A stretch of 64,000 nucleotides of DNA from Amycolatopsis rubida (GTDB taxonomy: Bacteria; Actinomycetota; Actinomycetes; Mycobacteriales; Pseudonocardiaceae): assembly GCF_900115345.1 (NCBI RefSeq), contig NZ_FOWC01000004.1:310001-374000 (forward strand), read 5' to 3'. The translations under genes were made by a program, and so were the position numbers. Below the pieces are notes generated by a model. That model saw nothing but the letters and a program-made list of their open reading frames with translations, was not told the origin of the DNA and did not search any database. Positions 1-9,090 of this stretch are shown here, piece by piece (position 1 is the first letter of the stretch; each line of letters begins with the position of its first letter).

Positions 1-24
1 GTCCGGAAAGGACACTTTCGCCTC

Positions 25-1191
25 ATGGGCAAGCACATCGTCGTGGTCGGCTGTTCCGCGCCGAGCCACATCTACCCGTCGCTGGGGATCATCCGCGAAC
101 TGGTACGGCGCGGACACCGGGTCAGCTACGTCGTCGGCGAACCGCTCGCCGAACTGGTCGAGGCGACCGGCGCGGACGTCGTCACGCATCCCACGATCTT
201 CCCGCTCGGCCCGGACGCGGAATGGCCGGCGGACCCGGCCGAAGCGATGCGCGTCTTCCTCGACGAGGCCGCAGCGATCCACCCGCGGCTGATCGAAACC
301 TTCGACCACGACCGGCCAGACCTGTTGCTCTACGACATCGGCGGCCTCGGCGCGCCGCTGCTCGGCCTCCGCTACGACGTGCCCGCGGTGCAGCTCTCCC
401 CCACCTACGTCGCCTGGGACGGCTATGAGGAAGAACTCGCCGACGTCCTCAAACCGATCCGCACCTCACCGTCCGGAGTGGACTACAACCGGGCATTCAC
501 CGAGTGGCTGGCGGAAAACGGAGTCGCCGAAGACGCCTGGACGTGGCTCGCGCGACCGGTGCCGATCCTGTCGCTGATCCCGCGCGCGATGCAGCCGAAC
601 GCTGACCGCGTCCCGGAGGACCGTGTCCAGTTCGTCGGCCCGTGTCTCGACCCGGCGCGCGCAGCGGAGCACTGGACGCCGCCGTCCGACGGCAAACCCG
701 TGCTGCTCGTGTCGTTCGGCACCGCGTACAACGACCAACTGGACGTCTACCGGCACTGCATCACCGAATTCGAGGACTGGCACGTCGTGCTCTCCATCGG
801 CAAGCACGTCTCGAAGGACGATCTCGGCCCGCTGCCGGAGTCGGTCGAGGTGCACGAAACGGTGCCGCAGCTAGCGATTCTCGATGTCGCGTCCGCCTTC
901 ATCACGCACGCCGGAATGGGCGGCTGCACGGAATCCCTGTGGTACGGCGTCCCGACGGTCGCCATCCCGCAGGCTGTCGACCAGTTCGGCAACGCCGCAC
1001 AGCTGGAAGCGCTGGGAGTCGGCAAGCATCTGCCCGCGGACCAGGTGACCGCCAAGTCGCTGCGCGAAGCCGTCGATGGAGTCAGCAGTTCGCCGGACGT
1101 CGCCGCGAGGCTGGCTGAGCTGCGCGCGGAAATCCGTGTCAACGGTGGGATTACCGCGGCTGCGGACGCGGTGGCGAAGTTCCTGAAATAA
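25..1191 (+). CDS. MGT-family glycosyltransferase (macrolide-inactivating type)
   Basis: 388-residue GT1 glycosyltransferase with the two-domain GT-B fold. The N-terminal half starts with a Rossmann strand and a GHVSY-like acceptor region (GCSAPSHIYPSLGIIRELVRR). The C-terminal half carries the nucleotide-sugar motif of the family at residues 295-325: HAGMGGCTESLWYGVPTVAI followed by PQAVDQFGNA. Length is close to OleD-like enzymes (about 400 aa), which transfer glucose from UDP-glucose to macrolides and other hydrophobic acceptors in the cytosol. A GGAAAGGAC stretch lies upstream of the ATG. The acceptor cannot be read from sequence; self-resistance or xenobiotic detoxification is the usual role. 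Confidence 0.85.
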   Translation: MGKHIVVVGCSAPSHIYPSLGIIRELVRRGHRVSYVVGEPLAELVEATGADVVTHPTIFPLGPDAEWPADPAEAMRVFLDEAAAIHPRLIETFDHDRPDLLLYDIGGLGAPLLGLRYDVPAVQLSPTYVAWDGYEEELADVLKPIRTSPSGVDYNRAFTEWLAENGVAEDAWTWLARPVPILSLIPRAMQPNADRVPEDRVQFVGPCLDPARAAEHWTPPSDGKPVLLVSFGTAYNDQLDVYRHCITEFEDWHVVLSIGKHVSKDDLGPLPESVEVHETVPQLAILDVASAFITHAGMGGCTESLWYGVPTVAIPQAVDQFGNAAQLEALGVGKHLPADQVTAKSLREAVDGVSSSPDVAARLAELRAEIRVNGGITAAADAVAKFLK

Positions 1192-1199
1192 GCGCGAGG

Positions 1200-1797
1200 A
1201 GTACGCCGCGGTCGAACCATTCGCCGCCGGCATGCTCCTGGTGCAAGTAAGCGCTGACCGCTTGGGTCTGGCAACATCGTGCAGCCGGGCCCGTATCTAC
1301 CTGCGCGGCAAGGGAAAACCGCGCGATCAACGCATCGATATCGTTGCAGCGCACTCGCGCCACGACCGCGAACGCGTCGAACGCCGCCGTCCAGCGCCCC
1401 CTGATCTGGTCGATCGCCAACCACGGTTCTCGTTGCGCCCGCAGCACATTCCCGAAATGGAGGACGGCGGGCAGCATGGTGTCCGTCTGATCGTCGGCGA
1501 GATGCGTGATCAGCTCGCGTGCCTGGTCGACTGGCCGGATCGGCACGCGCGTGCAGTTCCAGCTGTGCTAGCCATGGCTCGGCAGGTGAGGCAAGCGACC
1601 GCGTCCCGATCGGCGTGGGCACTGCCAGGCGGCGGCCAGCTCGCCCGCGACCTCGGCCGCATCTTCGGCTCGCACTGTTTCCAGCGTCGCGGGACCGGCT
1701 CGTTCGAGCAACAGCGTGCTGCCGTCCGCAGAGGCCGCCAGAAGCCGCACGACACCGGCGAAGTGCTGCAACATTGCCGATTCCGTCGCGCAAGTCT
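1200..1797 (-). pseudogene. Decayed aminoglycoside/hydroxyurea resistance kinase (APH(6)-like)
   Basis: Remnant in at least two frames. Near 1580-1797 the minus strand encodes ATESAMLQHFAGVVRLLAAS then DGSTLLLERAGPATLE, the N-lobe pattern of APH(6)-type kinases. Near 1190-1546 it encodes LHFGNVLRAQREPWLAIDQ, matching the family's catalytic LHGDLHPGNVL...EPWLAIDP block but with the HGD catalytic Asp region altered and the frame shifted. About 60 N-terminal residues are missing. Both pieces are in the right order and spacing for one ancestral gene. Not expected to make an active kinase. Confidence 0.65.
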
Positions 1798-1863
1798 AAT
1801 GAGGGAACGAAATCTTGAGCACCGCCGCTTCCCCGGCGCGCTTGACGGGCAGGACCACTACCG

Positions 1864-1882
1864 TCTCCCCGTGTCGGGGAGA
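1864..1882 (-). terminator. Hairpin downstream of the amino-acid transporter operon
   Basis: Perfect 8-bp stem TCTCCCCG / CGGGGAGA with a 3-nt loop, about 130 bp beyond the stop codon of the aminotransferase-regulator fusion. There is no strong T-run, so it may work as a GC-rich terminator of the type common in actinomycetes. Confidence 0.45.
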
Positions 1883-2010
1883 GCCCCGATCTGACATTCC
1901 CCTCGTGTGCAGGCCTGCGGGATCAACTCCGGCGGATCCCGCAGCCAAGTCTCTCCCGCAGCACCCTCGTTCCGCCGCCGCCGCCACCAGCTGCGGCGGA
2001 ACGACGACGC

Positions 2011-3738
2011 TCATCCAGCCCGGATCTCGTTGAGATAGTTGTAGATCGTGTACCGCGTCACCTCGAGTTGCCCCGCCAGATGGTCCACCGCGTCCTTGAT
2101 CAGGAAGTACCCGGCCTCGTCCAGTTCCCGGACCACCGCCGACTTGTGCCGCTTCTTCATCAGCTCGACCGGAATCCCGGACTTCCCGATCGCGCGTCCG
2201 ACGAGGAACCGCTGCAGGCTGTCGACGTCCGGCAGGAACGTCTCCTCCCGCCGTTCCTCCGACGTCTGCGCCGCCGCGGGCAGTTCGCTGTTCACGCACA
2301 GGCACCCGATCGCCGTACCCTCGGCGTCGCGCAGAAACAACGTGGACGAACGGATCTCGCGACCGTCCGGACTGTGCGTGCGGTAGTTGGTCAGGTCCTG
2401 CGTCGTGCCGCGCCGGACGAGCCCGAGCAGCAGATCCGTCATCGGCCCGCCGACCGAGCGGCCGGTGAGCTTCCCCGCGATCGCGACGATCGAATCCGGC
2501 AGCCGCGACAGGTCGTGCAACAGCACCTCGTTGCCCGGCCCGAGCATCGCCGCCAGCCCGTCCACCGCCGGAATCAGCGCGGTGAGCAGCTCATGCGTCG
2601 CGGCGCCCGCGGCCGACGCGACCGGCACGACCCGGCGAGGCCGCAGCAGAGTCTCCAGCGCGTCCCGAACCAGCTCAGCGGCCGCGGCCGGGGTCGACGC
2701 GTGCGGCGACACCCGGACGTGTTCCGGGCGCACCGTCGCCGCGATCCCCGCCGCCGTCAACGCCGCTCCGACCTGCTCGGCAGGCTTCTCCGGCAGCGAA
2801 AACGCAAGAATCCCGGCCCGCCGTTCGGTCGCCGACACGATCTCCGCGCCGAACGAGCGCAGCACTTCTTCAAGTTCGCCGACGCGTTCGTCGATCCGGC
2901 CCGCGATCGCCGCTACGCCGGTTTCCTCGACCAGTTCGAGCGCCGCCGCGAACGCGCCGGACGTGACCGGACTGAGGTTCGAGATCGACCAGCTCGCCGC
3001 GGTCGGGTCGGCCGGGTGGATCTCGTTGTCGAACAAACCAGGGTCGCGCGCGCCGGTCCAGCCGGACAGGATCGGGTCCATCCGCGCCAGCGCCCGGTCG
3101 GACAGCACCGCGAACCCGGTGCCCCAGCCCGCGCGCAGCCACTTCTGCCCGCCGACCACGAGCACGTCGGCGACCTCCCACGGCGCTTCGACGACCCCGA
3201 AGCCCTGGATCCCGTCGACCACCAGCAGCCGATCGCCCGCGACCTCGCGCAACGCGGCGAGATCAGCCCGGTAGCCAGTGCGGAAATCGACCGCACTCAC
3301 CGAGACGACAGTGGTTTCCGGCGTGAGCGCTGCCGCGAGACGATCGGCGGTGACGTAACCCCCTTCCAGCCGCCGCATCCGCACGCGTCCGGCCTGCTCG
3401 GCACGCGCCCACGGGTACGTGTTGGCCGGGAACTCCGCGGCCGACACGAGTACGTCGCCGTGGCTGTTGAACGCCGCCTGAAACAGGCCAAGGCTGGTGT
3501 GCGGAAGCAGCACGGTGTGGTCGGTGTCGCTGCCGCAGAGCCGCGCGGCCGCTGCTTTCGCCCGGATCTCCTGCCGCATCAGCTCGTCCACAGTGGACGG
3601 CCCGGCCTTGGTCGTCGCCTCCAGCAGCCGCGCGGTGGTGTCGAGCACGGCGTGCGACGGCGGCCCGAACCGCGCGAAATCCAGGTAGCCCGCGGGCTCG
3701 TCGAACTGGAGCAGGTACCGGGGCGGGATGCGGGTCAC
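2011..3738 (-). CDS. Fusion: class V aminotransferase + YheO-like PAS + DauR-type HTH regulator
   Basis: 575 residues in three parts. Residues 1-365 form a fold-type I PLP enzyme of the class V (cysteine desulfurase / isopenicillin-N-epimerase-like) group: D175 in VVDGIQ would contact the PLP ring nitrogen and K199 in VVGGQKW is the Schiff-base lysine. Residues about 370-490 match the YheO-like PAS domain ([25 protein letters not shown]). Residues 515-575 match the DauR-type HTH ([34 protein letters not shown]). Stand-alone YheO/DauR proteins repress amino-acid catabolic genes, for example D-arginine use. The ATG overlaps the ABC ATPase stop by 4 bp, so it is the last gene of the transporter operon. 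Inference: it senses or turns over the imported amino acid and controls its own operon through the palindrome at 6362-6394. The substrate is unknown. Confidence 0.85.
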   Translation of the reverse strand: MTRIPPRYLLQFDEPAGYLDFARFGPPSHAVLDTTARLLEATTKAGPSTVDELMRQEIRAKAAAARLCGSDTDHTVLLPHTSLGLFQAAFNSHGDVLVSAAEFPANTYPWARAEQAGRVRMRRLEGGYVTADRLAAALTPETTVVSVSAVDFRTGYRADLAALREVAGDRLLVVDGIQGFGVVEAPWEVADVLVVGGQKWLRAGWGTGFAVLSDRALARMDPILSGWTGARDPGLFDNEIHPADPTAASWSISNLSPVTSGAFAAALELVEETGVAAIAGRIDERVGELEEVLRSFGAEIVSATERRAGILAFSLPEKPAEQVGAALTAAGIAATVRPEHVRVSPHASTPAAAAELVRDALETLLRPRRVVPVASAAGAATHELLTALIPAVDGLAAMLGPGNEVLLHDLSRLPDSIVAIAGKLTGRSVGGPMTDLLLGLVRRGTTQDLTNYRTHSPDGREIRSSTLFLRDAEGTAIGCLCVNSELPAAAQTSEERREETFLPDVDSLQRFLVGRAIGKSGIPVELMKKRHKSAVVRELDEAGYFLIKDAVDHLAGQLEVTRYTIYNYLNEIRAG

Positions 3739-4508
3739 GAGAGGACCCGCGCGAGGAACTGCCGCGTCCGCTCGTGTTCCGGGGACTTCAGCACCCGCTC
3801 CGGCGGCCCGGTTTCGACCACCGCGCCCTCGGCGAGGAACACCACCTCGTCGGCGGCCTCCGCGGCGAAAGCCATTTCGTGCGTCACGACCACCATCGTC
3901 ATCCCCTCCCGAGCCAACGTACCCATCACCGCGAGCACCTCCCCGACCAGCTCCGGGTCCAGCGCCGACGTCGGCTCGTCGAACAGCATGAGCTTCGGCT
4001 TCATCGCCAGCGACCGGGCGATCGCGACCCGCTGCTGCTGCCCGCCGGACAGTTGCCCTGGGTAAGCGCCCGCTCGGTCCGCGAGCCCGACCCGGTCGAG
4101 CAGGTCCAGCGCCTCTTTCCGGGCCTGCGCCGGGTCGACGCCGAGCACTCGCACCGGTCCCTCGATCACGTTTTCCAGCGCCGTCCGGTGCCCGAACAGG
4201 TTGAACCGCTGGAAGACCATGCCGATGTCCCGGCGCTGCCGGGCGACGTCCTTCTCCCGCAGCTCGTACAGCTTGCCTCCGCGCAGTGTGAACCCGATCG
4301 GCTCGCCGTCCACCCAGACCTGGCCGCCGTCGATCGGCTCAAGATGGTTCAGGCAGCGGAGAAACGTGCTCTTCCCCGCTCCCGACGGCCCGAGCAGGCA
4401 GACCACCTGTCCTTTGCGGACTTCCAGGTCGATGCCCTTGAGCACCTCGGTGTGCCCGTAGTTCTTGCGGACCCCGACAGCTTTCAGCAGCGGCTCAGAC
4501 ACGCGCAC
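3735..4508 (-). CDS. Polar amino-acid ABC transporter ATP-binding protein
   Basis: 257 residues, typical length for GlnQ/HisP-type ATPases. Visible motifs are Walker [10 protein letters not shown], signature [15 protein letters not shown], Walker [15 protein letters not shown] and the H-loop VVVTHEM. It powers uptake through the permease encoded just upstream; the two genes overlap by 14 bp. Acts on the cytoplasmic face of the membrane. Downstream it is translationally coupled (ATGA) to the aminotransferase-regulator fusion, which makes an amino acid or related amine the most likely cargo. Confidence 0.93.
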   Translation of the reverse strand: MRVSEPLLKAVGVRKNYGHTEVLKGIDLEVRKGQVVCLLGPSGAGKSTFLRCLNHLEPIDGGQVWVDGEPIGFTLRGGKLYELREKDVARQRRDIGMVFQRFNLFGHRTALENVIEGPVRVLGVDPAQARKEALDLLDRVGLADRAGAYPGQLSGGQQQRVAIARSLAMKPKLMLFDEPTSALDPELVGEVLAVMGTLAREGMTMVVVTHEMAFAAEAADEVVFLAEGAVVETGPPERVLKSPEHERTRQFLARVLS

Positions 4509-5388
4509 CCCTCACCAGCGGCATCCCCTTGAACGCCTTCCCGACCCGCGCGACGGGACCCCGGTCAGCTGTCCCGAACGATCGTTCAAGGTAATGCTGG
4601 CCGACGCCGGCCACGGTCACCACGACCATGTACCAGATCGCCGCGGCGATCAGTGTCTCCATCACCAGCAGGTTGTTGGACGAGATGTTGTTGGCCGCGT
4701 GGATCAGCTCGGTCACGCCGATCACCGACGCCATCGACGTGCCCTTGAGCATGTTGATGAAGTCGTTGCCGGTCGGCGGGATGATCACGCGCATCGCCTG
4801 CGGCAGCACGACCCGGCGCAGCGTCGCGCCAGGCGTCATGCCGATGGATTTCGCCGCCTCGGTCTGCCCGGCGTCGACGCTGGTCAGCCCGGCACGGACG
4901 ATCTCCGCCATGTACGCGCTCTCGTTCAGTGCCAACCCGAGAAGCGCCGCAGTGAACGCACTGATCAGCACGTTCGTCGGCTCGTGGACGAGGTAGCCGC
5001 CGAACGGAAGCGGGATCGAGACGGTCGGGAAGATCAGCGCCAGGTTGTACCAAATCAGGATCTGCAACAGCACCGGAAGCCCGCGGAACAGCCAGATGTA
5101 GGCCGCCGCGAACCATTTCGCGACCGGGTTGGCGCTGAGCCGCAGCAACGCGATCAGGATGCCGAGCACGATCGCGATCGCCTGCGCGATCACCGCCAGC
5201 ACGACCGTGTTGAGCAGGCCGAGCGCCATCACGCGATAGAACACGAAGTCGGGGACCGAACCCCACTCGATCTGCGCTTGCGCGAGCGCGAAACCCAGCA
5301 GTACCAGGAGTGCGACGATCACCGCCGCGCTGACCCAGCGACCCCAATGCCGCAGCCGGACGATCGGCAGCGGTTCAGCTTCCGCCAT
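4495..5388 (-). CDS. Polar amino-acid ABC transporter permease
   Basis: 297 residues from the ATG at 5388, which overlaps the end of the binding-protein gene by 14 bp; a longer in-frame extension upstream would lie inside that gene and is not credible. An N-terminal membrane segment (about residues 15-35) is followed by the HisM/GlnP-type permease domain with about five helices. The EAA loop is seen in [23 protein letters not shown], contacting the ATPase. Family members work as homo- or heterodimers; no second permease is present, so a homodimer is likely. Confidence 0.92.
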   Translation of the reverse strand: MAEAEPLPIVRLRHWGRWVSAAVIVALLVLLGFALAQAQIEWGSVPDFVFYRVMALGLLNTVVLAVIAQAIAIVLGILIALLRLSANPVAKWFAAAYIWLFRGLPVLLQILIWYNLALIFPTVSIPLPFGGYLVHEPTNVLISAFTAALLGLALNESAYMAEIVRAGLTSVDAGQTEAAKSIGMTPGATLRRVVLPQAMRVIIPPTGNDFINMLKGTSMASVIGVTELIHAANNISSNNLLVMETLIAAAIWYMVVVTVAGVGQHYLERSFGTADRGPVARVGKAFKGMPLVRGARV

Positions 5389-6322
5389 TGACGACCGCCT
5401 CCTTGATCGCACCCTGTTCGACGCCCCAGGACTGCAGGATCTTGCCGTATGTGCCATCGGCGACGAGCGACTGCAACGCTTGCTTGACGGTGTCACGCAG
5501 CTTCGAGTTGTTCTTCGCGAAGCCCATCCCGTACGGCCCGCCCTCGATCGGCTGGCCAGGTACGACCTCGAAGAACTTGCCGTCGCCCGCGGTGCGCGAG
5601 ATGTAGACCGCACTCGGCAGGTCGTTGAGAATCGCCGCGACGCGACCGGTGCGCAGCTGATTCTGGTTCTGGTTGTCGCTGTCAGTCGCGGTGACCGTGA
5701 TGGCGGGCTTGCCCGCCTGAGTGCATTTCGCGCTCTGCGCCGTGGCGAACTTCTGGTGGCTGGTGCCCTGTACGACTGCCACGTTCTTGCCGCACAACGT
5801 GTCCGGCCCGGTGATGCCGTCCGGGTTGCCCTTGCGGATCATGATCGTGATGCCGGACGAGAAGTAGTCGACGAAGTCGATCTGCTGCTGGCGTTCCTTG
5901 GTGTCGTTCATCGCCGCCATGGTCAGATCGACGCGGCCGGACTGCAGGCTCGTGATCAGCGAACCGAACGCCAGGTCCTGGTACGCGACGGTCACCCCGA
6001 GCTTCGCCCCGACCGCCTTGGCCAGATCGACTTCGTAGCCGATCGGCGTCTTGCCGTCCGCCGCGTAGAAGTTGTTCGGCGCGGATTGGATATTGGACGC
6101 CAGCCGCAACGTCTTGGCCTGCACAACCGCTGGCGGCAACCCTCCGGCGAGCTGCGGGTCGGCCTTGATCGCCCCGAGCAACGCAGTGTTGTCCGGAACA
6201 GCGCTCGGCTTCTGCTGCTGCCCGCCGCCGGCCCCGTCAGAACCTCCCCCACAGGCGGCAGCGAACACGAGCAGGCCGCCCAGCAGCGCGGCCTGCCAGG
6301 CACGGGAACGAAGCGACGACAT
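5375..6322 (-). CDS. Amino-acid ABC transporter substrate-binding lipoprotein
   Basis: 315 residues. The N-terminus has a basic-hydrophobic signal ending in the lipobox FAAAC with the acylated cysteine at residue 24, then a Gly/Gln-rich linker. The mature part is a type II solute-binding protein of the glutamine/histidine/arginine group (IGYEVDLAKAVGAKLGVTVAYQ, LTMAAMNDTKERQQQIDFVDYF). It would deliver the ligand to the permease at the outer face of the membrane. First gene of the four-gene operon; the promoter region upstream contains a long palindrome. Confidence 0.93.
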   Translation of the reverse strand: MSSLRSRAWQAALLGGLLVFAAACGGGSDGAGGGQQQKPSAVPDNTALLGAIKADPQLAGGLPPAVVQAKTLRLASNIQSAPNNFYAADGKTPIGYEVDLAKAVGAKLGVTVAYQDLAFGSLITSLQSGRVDLTMAAMNDTKERQQQIDFVDYFSSGITIMIRKGNPDGITGPDTLCGKNVAVVQGTSHQKFATAQSAKCTQAGKPAITVTATDSDNQNQNQLRTGRVAAILNDLPSAVYISRTAGDGKFFEVVPGQPIEGGPYGMGFAKNNSKLRDTVKQALQSLVADGTYGKILQSWGVEQGAIKEAVVNGGS

Positions 6323-6361
6323 GCGGGCCCTCCAGGACGTCGTTGGTTTCGCGGGACGCTA

Positions 6362-6394
6362 CAACTGGTTGTTAAAGAGGTCAACAAGCAGTTG
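6362..6394. promoter_or_regulatory. 33-bp palindromic operator candidate
   Basis: CAACTGGTTGTT, nine bases, then AACAAGCAGTTG: the arms match at 11 of 12 positions. It lies 40 bp upstream of the binding-protein ATG and 28 bp upstream of the divergent PPOX gene. The size and position suit a dimeric HTH regulator; the DauR-type C-terminus of the operon's own last gene is the obvious candidate ligand (inference). Confidence 0.6.
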
Positions 6395-6421
6395 AATTTA
6401 TGTCTCGTCTAGCGTGCGGAC

Positions 6422-6808
6422 ATGACCCTCGACGAGAGCTTCCGCCAGTTCTGGACCGAACGGCGGCTCGCGTCGCTCACGACGGTGCGCGCCAACGGAA
6501 CGCCGCACGTAGTAGCGGTCGGCGTGACGGTCGACTTCGAACAAGGCATCGCCCGCGTGATCGCCTCGGGGACCTCGTACAAGGCCCGTCTCATCCGCGC
6601 CGCCGACGACGTTGGGCTGGCCGCCGCGGTGTGCCAGTTCGAGGGCCGGATCTGGTCGACGCTGGAAGGCCGAATCCGCCTCCTCGACGACGCTGCTTCC
6701 GTCCGCGACGCCGAAGAGCGCTACGCCCAGCGATACCGGAAGCCGCGGGAAAACCCCCAGCGAGTGGTCCTGGAACTCACCATCGGACGGGTGCTGGGCA
6801 ACGCCTGA
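6422..6808 (+). CDS. PPOX-class F420-dependent or FMN-binding oxidoreductase
   Basis: 128-residue split-barrel protein of the pyridoxamine-5'-phosphate-oxidase-like superfamily, near the short F420-binding PPOX proteins common in actinomycetes. Typical features are the N-terminal LASLTTVRANGTPHVVAVGV strand pair and the central SYKARLIRAADDVGLAAAV block. Such proteins reduce or oxidise small aromatic or quinone-like substrates in the cytosol. No clear ribosome-binding site precedes the ATG, so the mRNA may be leaderless. It is divergent from the transporter operon and may share its operator region. Confidence 0.75.
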   Translation: MTLDESFRQFWTERRLASLTTVRANGTPHVVAVGVTVDFEQGIARVIASGTSYKARLIRAADDVGLAAAVCQFEGRIWSTLEGRIRLLDDAASVRDAEERYAQRYRKPRENPQRVVLELTIGRVLGNA

Positions 6809-6819
6809 GCTTCCGAGAT

Positions 6820-7206
6820 CCGGCCAACCGCCCTGGCCGATCGCCCTAGTCGACCGCCCTGGTCAGTTGCCCCGGTCAGTTGCCCCGGTCAACCGCCCTG
6901 GTCAGTTGCCCCGGTCAGTTGCCCTGGTCGACCGCCCCGGCCAGTTGCCTTGGTCAGTCGCCCCAGTCGGTCAGCAGTCCTGGTCGTCAACCCAGGTCAG
7001 TCGCCTCGGTCGAACGTCCTGGGCGACCACCCCGGACGGACGTCCCGGGCGACCGTCCTGGTCGTCGACCCGGTCAGTTGCCCCAGCCAGTCGTCTCAGC
7101 CAACTGCCCCGGCCAACCACACTGGTCGTCAACGTCGGACAATTGCCTCGTCAATCGCCTCGACCAACCGTCCTGGGCGATCGCCCCGGGCGACTGCCCC
7201 GGTCAA
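6820..7206. repeat. About 30 tandem copies of a degenerate 13-nt unit
   Basis: Starting 12 bp after the PPOX stop, units close to CCGGTCAGTTGCC follow one another with substitutions (GTCAGTTG, GTCAACCG, GTCGACCG, GGCGACCG) and occasional 12-nt copies, up to the stop codon of the minus-strand gene ending at 7203. The unit length is not a multiple of three, so three units give a 13-residue peptide period in every forward frame; no protein is inferred. It fills the whole space between two convergent genes. Confidence 0.85.
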
Positions 7207-8414
7207 ACGAACTGCGCCAGCAACCCTTCCGCACTGCGCACCACAACCTGCGCCGCAGCCCGCTCCGCCAACGCCCGGTCCGGCCGCTCCGCCTCATGTC
7301 GCCACCGCATCACCGCGTCCAGACCGGCCTCGTACATCTCGCGCGGATCCGTACCCGCCACAAGCCCCAGCCGCTCCTCTGACGCCGTTCCCTCTGCCCC
7401 CAGTAACCGCGCAGCTTCTTCCGCAGACTCCCCTGCCAACGCCGTACGCCCGCCACGAATGTCCGCGATCAGCCGCAGCTCTCGGAAGTCATGCGCGCTG
7501 GCCGAGAACCGCTCAACCCGCGCCGCAAGCCGATCACTGTGCGGTCGGGGCTCCGCGTTCAACACGGTCTCCAACCGAATCAACGCAGTCCGCGCACGCA
7601 ACGCGTCTGCACGCGCGGCGAAACAACCCGCAATAGTGTCGCGAAGCTCGCCAAGACCGCTGCGCCGCACCAGTTCCGTCGACAGCTTCACCCGGTCATC
7701 GCAGCCCGTACGGATCAGCGTCAGCGCAAGCTTCACCCCGAACAGCCCGAAGCGCACCACCAACGACCGTCGCGTCTCGACTGACACCGGCCCCGGAAAC
7801 GCCGGATCAGTAAATGAATCCACCGAGAGCAGATACCGCTCCAACTCCTCACGAGGCACAGCCGCGAAGGCGGCGAGAAGCTCGAACTCGTCGTCGGTGA
7901 AGGCGCGCGCCCCGTACGCAAGCTGTGCCGCCACGGCGATCACGCCTTGGAAACCGCTGCACAGCGGATCTTCACGCCACGCGCGCCGCGCAATCTGCTT
8001 CGCGGTAAGCAGTGCGTCAATCCGCCCCGCGCCGGTCTCATCCGCGCGCGCAAGCACAAGGATCGTGTCAACGGCCGTCTGCCGCGCGAAGGCTGAAGGC
8101 GTTGTCGGACGCAGCGTCGCCAACTGGTCGGGCTCAAGGTGGCGTAGCAGCCGTACAGATGCGTCGGTGAGCGTCGACGGAGGCGGCGCATCGAGAAACT
8201 CCAGATCGCGCAACGCCCGCGTCGGCCAATCCGCCAACGCAGCAGCCAACGTGGACTTCCCCGTCCCCGCAGCTCCTCCAATGCTCACCCGAAGCGGCTC
8301 GTCGAGGTGGTCAAGCGCTTCCCCCAGCAACGCCGAAGCCCTCGGACTGTCGCGGTAGTACGCACAAGCATCCACCAGAAGAGCCCGAACGTCCTCAACC
8401 ACGCGCGACACCAC
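7203..8414 (-). CDS. Dynamin-like GTPase, IniC-like partner
   Basis: 403 residues. Walker A/G1 is intact (GGAAGTGKST, residues 46-55); a DAPPP stretch sits where dynamins have DxPG. The rest is helical and carries hydrophobic stretches (FGLFGVKLALTLI). Order and size mirror the mycobacterial iniB-iniA-iniC operon, in which IniA and IniC are bacterial dynamin-like proteins that act on the membrane under cell-wall stress. Here it is the last of the three genes, about 680 bp after the larger GTPase. The start used is a GTG at 8414 after AGGAG; a GTG at 8402 is possible. The IniC assignment rests on context more than on sequence. Confidence 0.65.
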   Translation of the reverse strand: MVSRVVEDVRALLVDACAYYRDSPRASALLGEALDHLDEPLRVSIGGAAGTGKSTLAAALADWPTRALRDLEFLDAPPPSTLTDASVRLLRHLEPDQLATLRPTTPSAFARQTAVDTILVLARADETGAGRIDALLTAKQIARRAWREDPLCSGFQGVIAVAAQLAYGARAFTDDEFELLAAFAAVPREELERYLLSVDSFTDPAFPGPVSVETRRSLVVRFGLFGVKLALTLIRTGCDDRVKLSTELVRRSGLGELRDTIAGCFAARADALRARTALIRLETVLNAEPRPHSDRLAARVERFSASAHDFRELRLIADIRGGRTALAGESAEEAARLLGAEGTASEERLGLVAGTDPREMYEAGLDAVMRWRHEAERPDRALAERAAAQVVVRSAEGLLAQFV

Positions 8415-9090
8415 TCCTCACTCGACTCACCCGGCACAGCCCTAAACATCCTCGACTACCCGGCAAACACCCCGCTCACCGAGTCCCGAAGCCCACCACG
8501 ATCAACCCGCAGACGTCTCCCGAAACACCCTCAGCCGCCCAATAACGGCACTTTCCCGACGGCCGAACCTTCCACCACGCAGCCGCATCTCCCGGCTCCG
8601 CTCCCATGATGGGAGCGATTCAACCCCGCCGAAGCACGCCGCCACTAACCGATCCCACCCACGCGCGACTTGTCCCAGGGCCAAACCGCCTTCACTGCAG
8701 CAAAACACCCCAAAGACCAATTCGCTCCCACAATGCGAAACCCGCTCAGGACCACTGCCCGAGGCCACGCGGCGATCCGAACCCACCTCCTCCGGCCAGC
8801 ACCGAACTCCACCGAAAGCTCAGCCCACTCAATCCCGAAGAAGGCACCACCAAACACGGCGCATCCATCCGGGGCCTCGCGGACAACCCCCTCAGCACCG
8901 CACACTCCGCGAGCCAGCTGACCGGCCAGCCTCACCAGCCCGCAGAAAGCCGCCAGCACCGCCGAAAGCGCCCCGCGCCCAGCCCGCCGAGGCGAAGCCG
9001 CGCAGGCAACTCTTCCGCACCTGATTGGCCAGTATCACCGATCCGTCCAGCCGCGAAGAGCCAGCGGAACCAAAGCCCGCCACGCCAAGG
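8415..9090. other. Intergenic spacer between the two GTPase genes, with a decayed copy of a GTPase 3' end
   Basis: No convincing gene in 676 bp. Open frames on both strands here lack family features. At 9000-9034 the sequence CGCAGGCAACTC...TGATTGGCCAGTAT resembles 9091-9126 (CGCAGGCAACTC...CGATTGGCCAGCAT), the 3' end of the upstream GTPase gene. This looks like a partial tandem duplication of that gene end. Confidence 0.45.

Noticed and set aside
1232..1894. Plus-strand gene opposite the kinase remnant
   Set aside because: No family features; the kinase motifs lie on the minus strand.
6820..7206. CRISPR array
   Set aside because: Units are 13 nt, directly adjacent, with no spacers and no cas genes nearby.
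6880..8358. Repeat-derived protein on the plus strand
   Set aside because: The 13-nt period keeps several forward frames open at once; no start with a ribosome-binding site, and it continues antisense to the GTPase gene.
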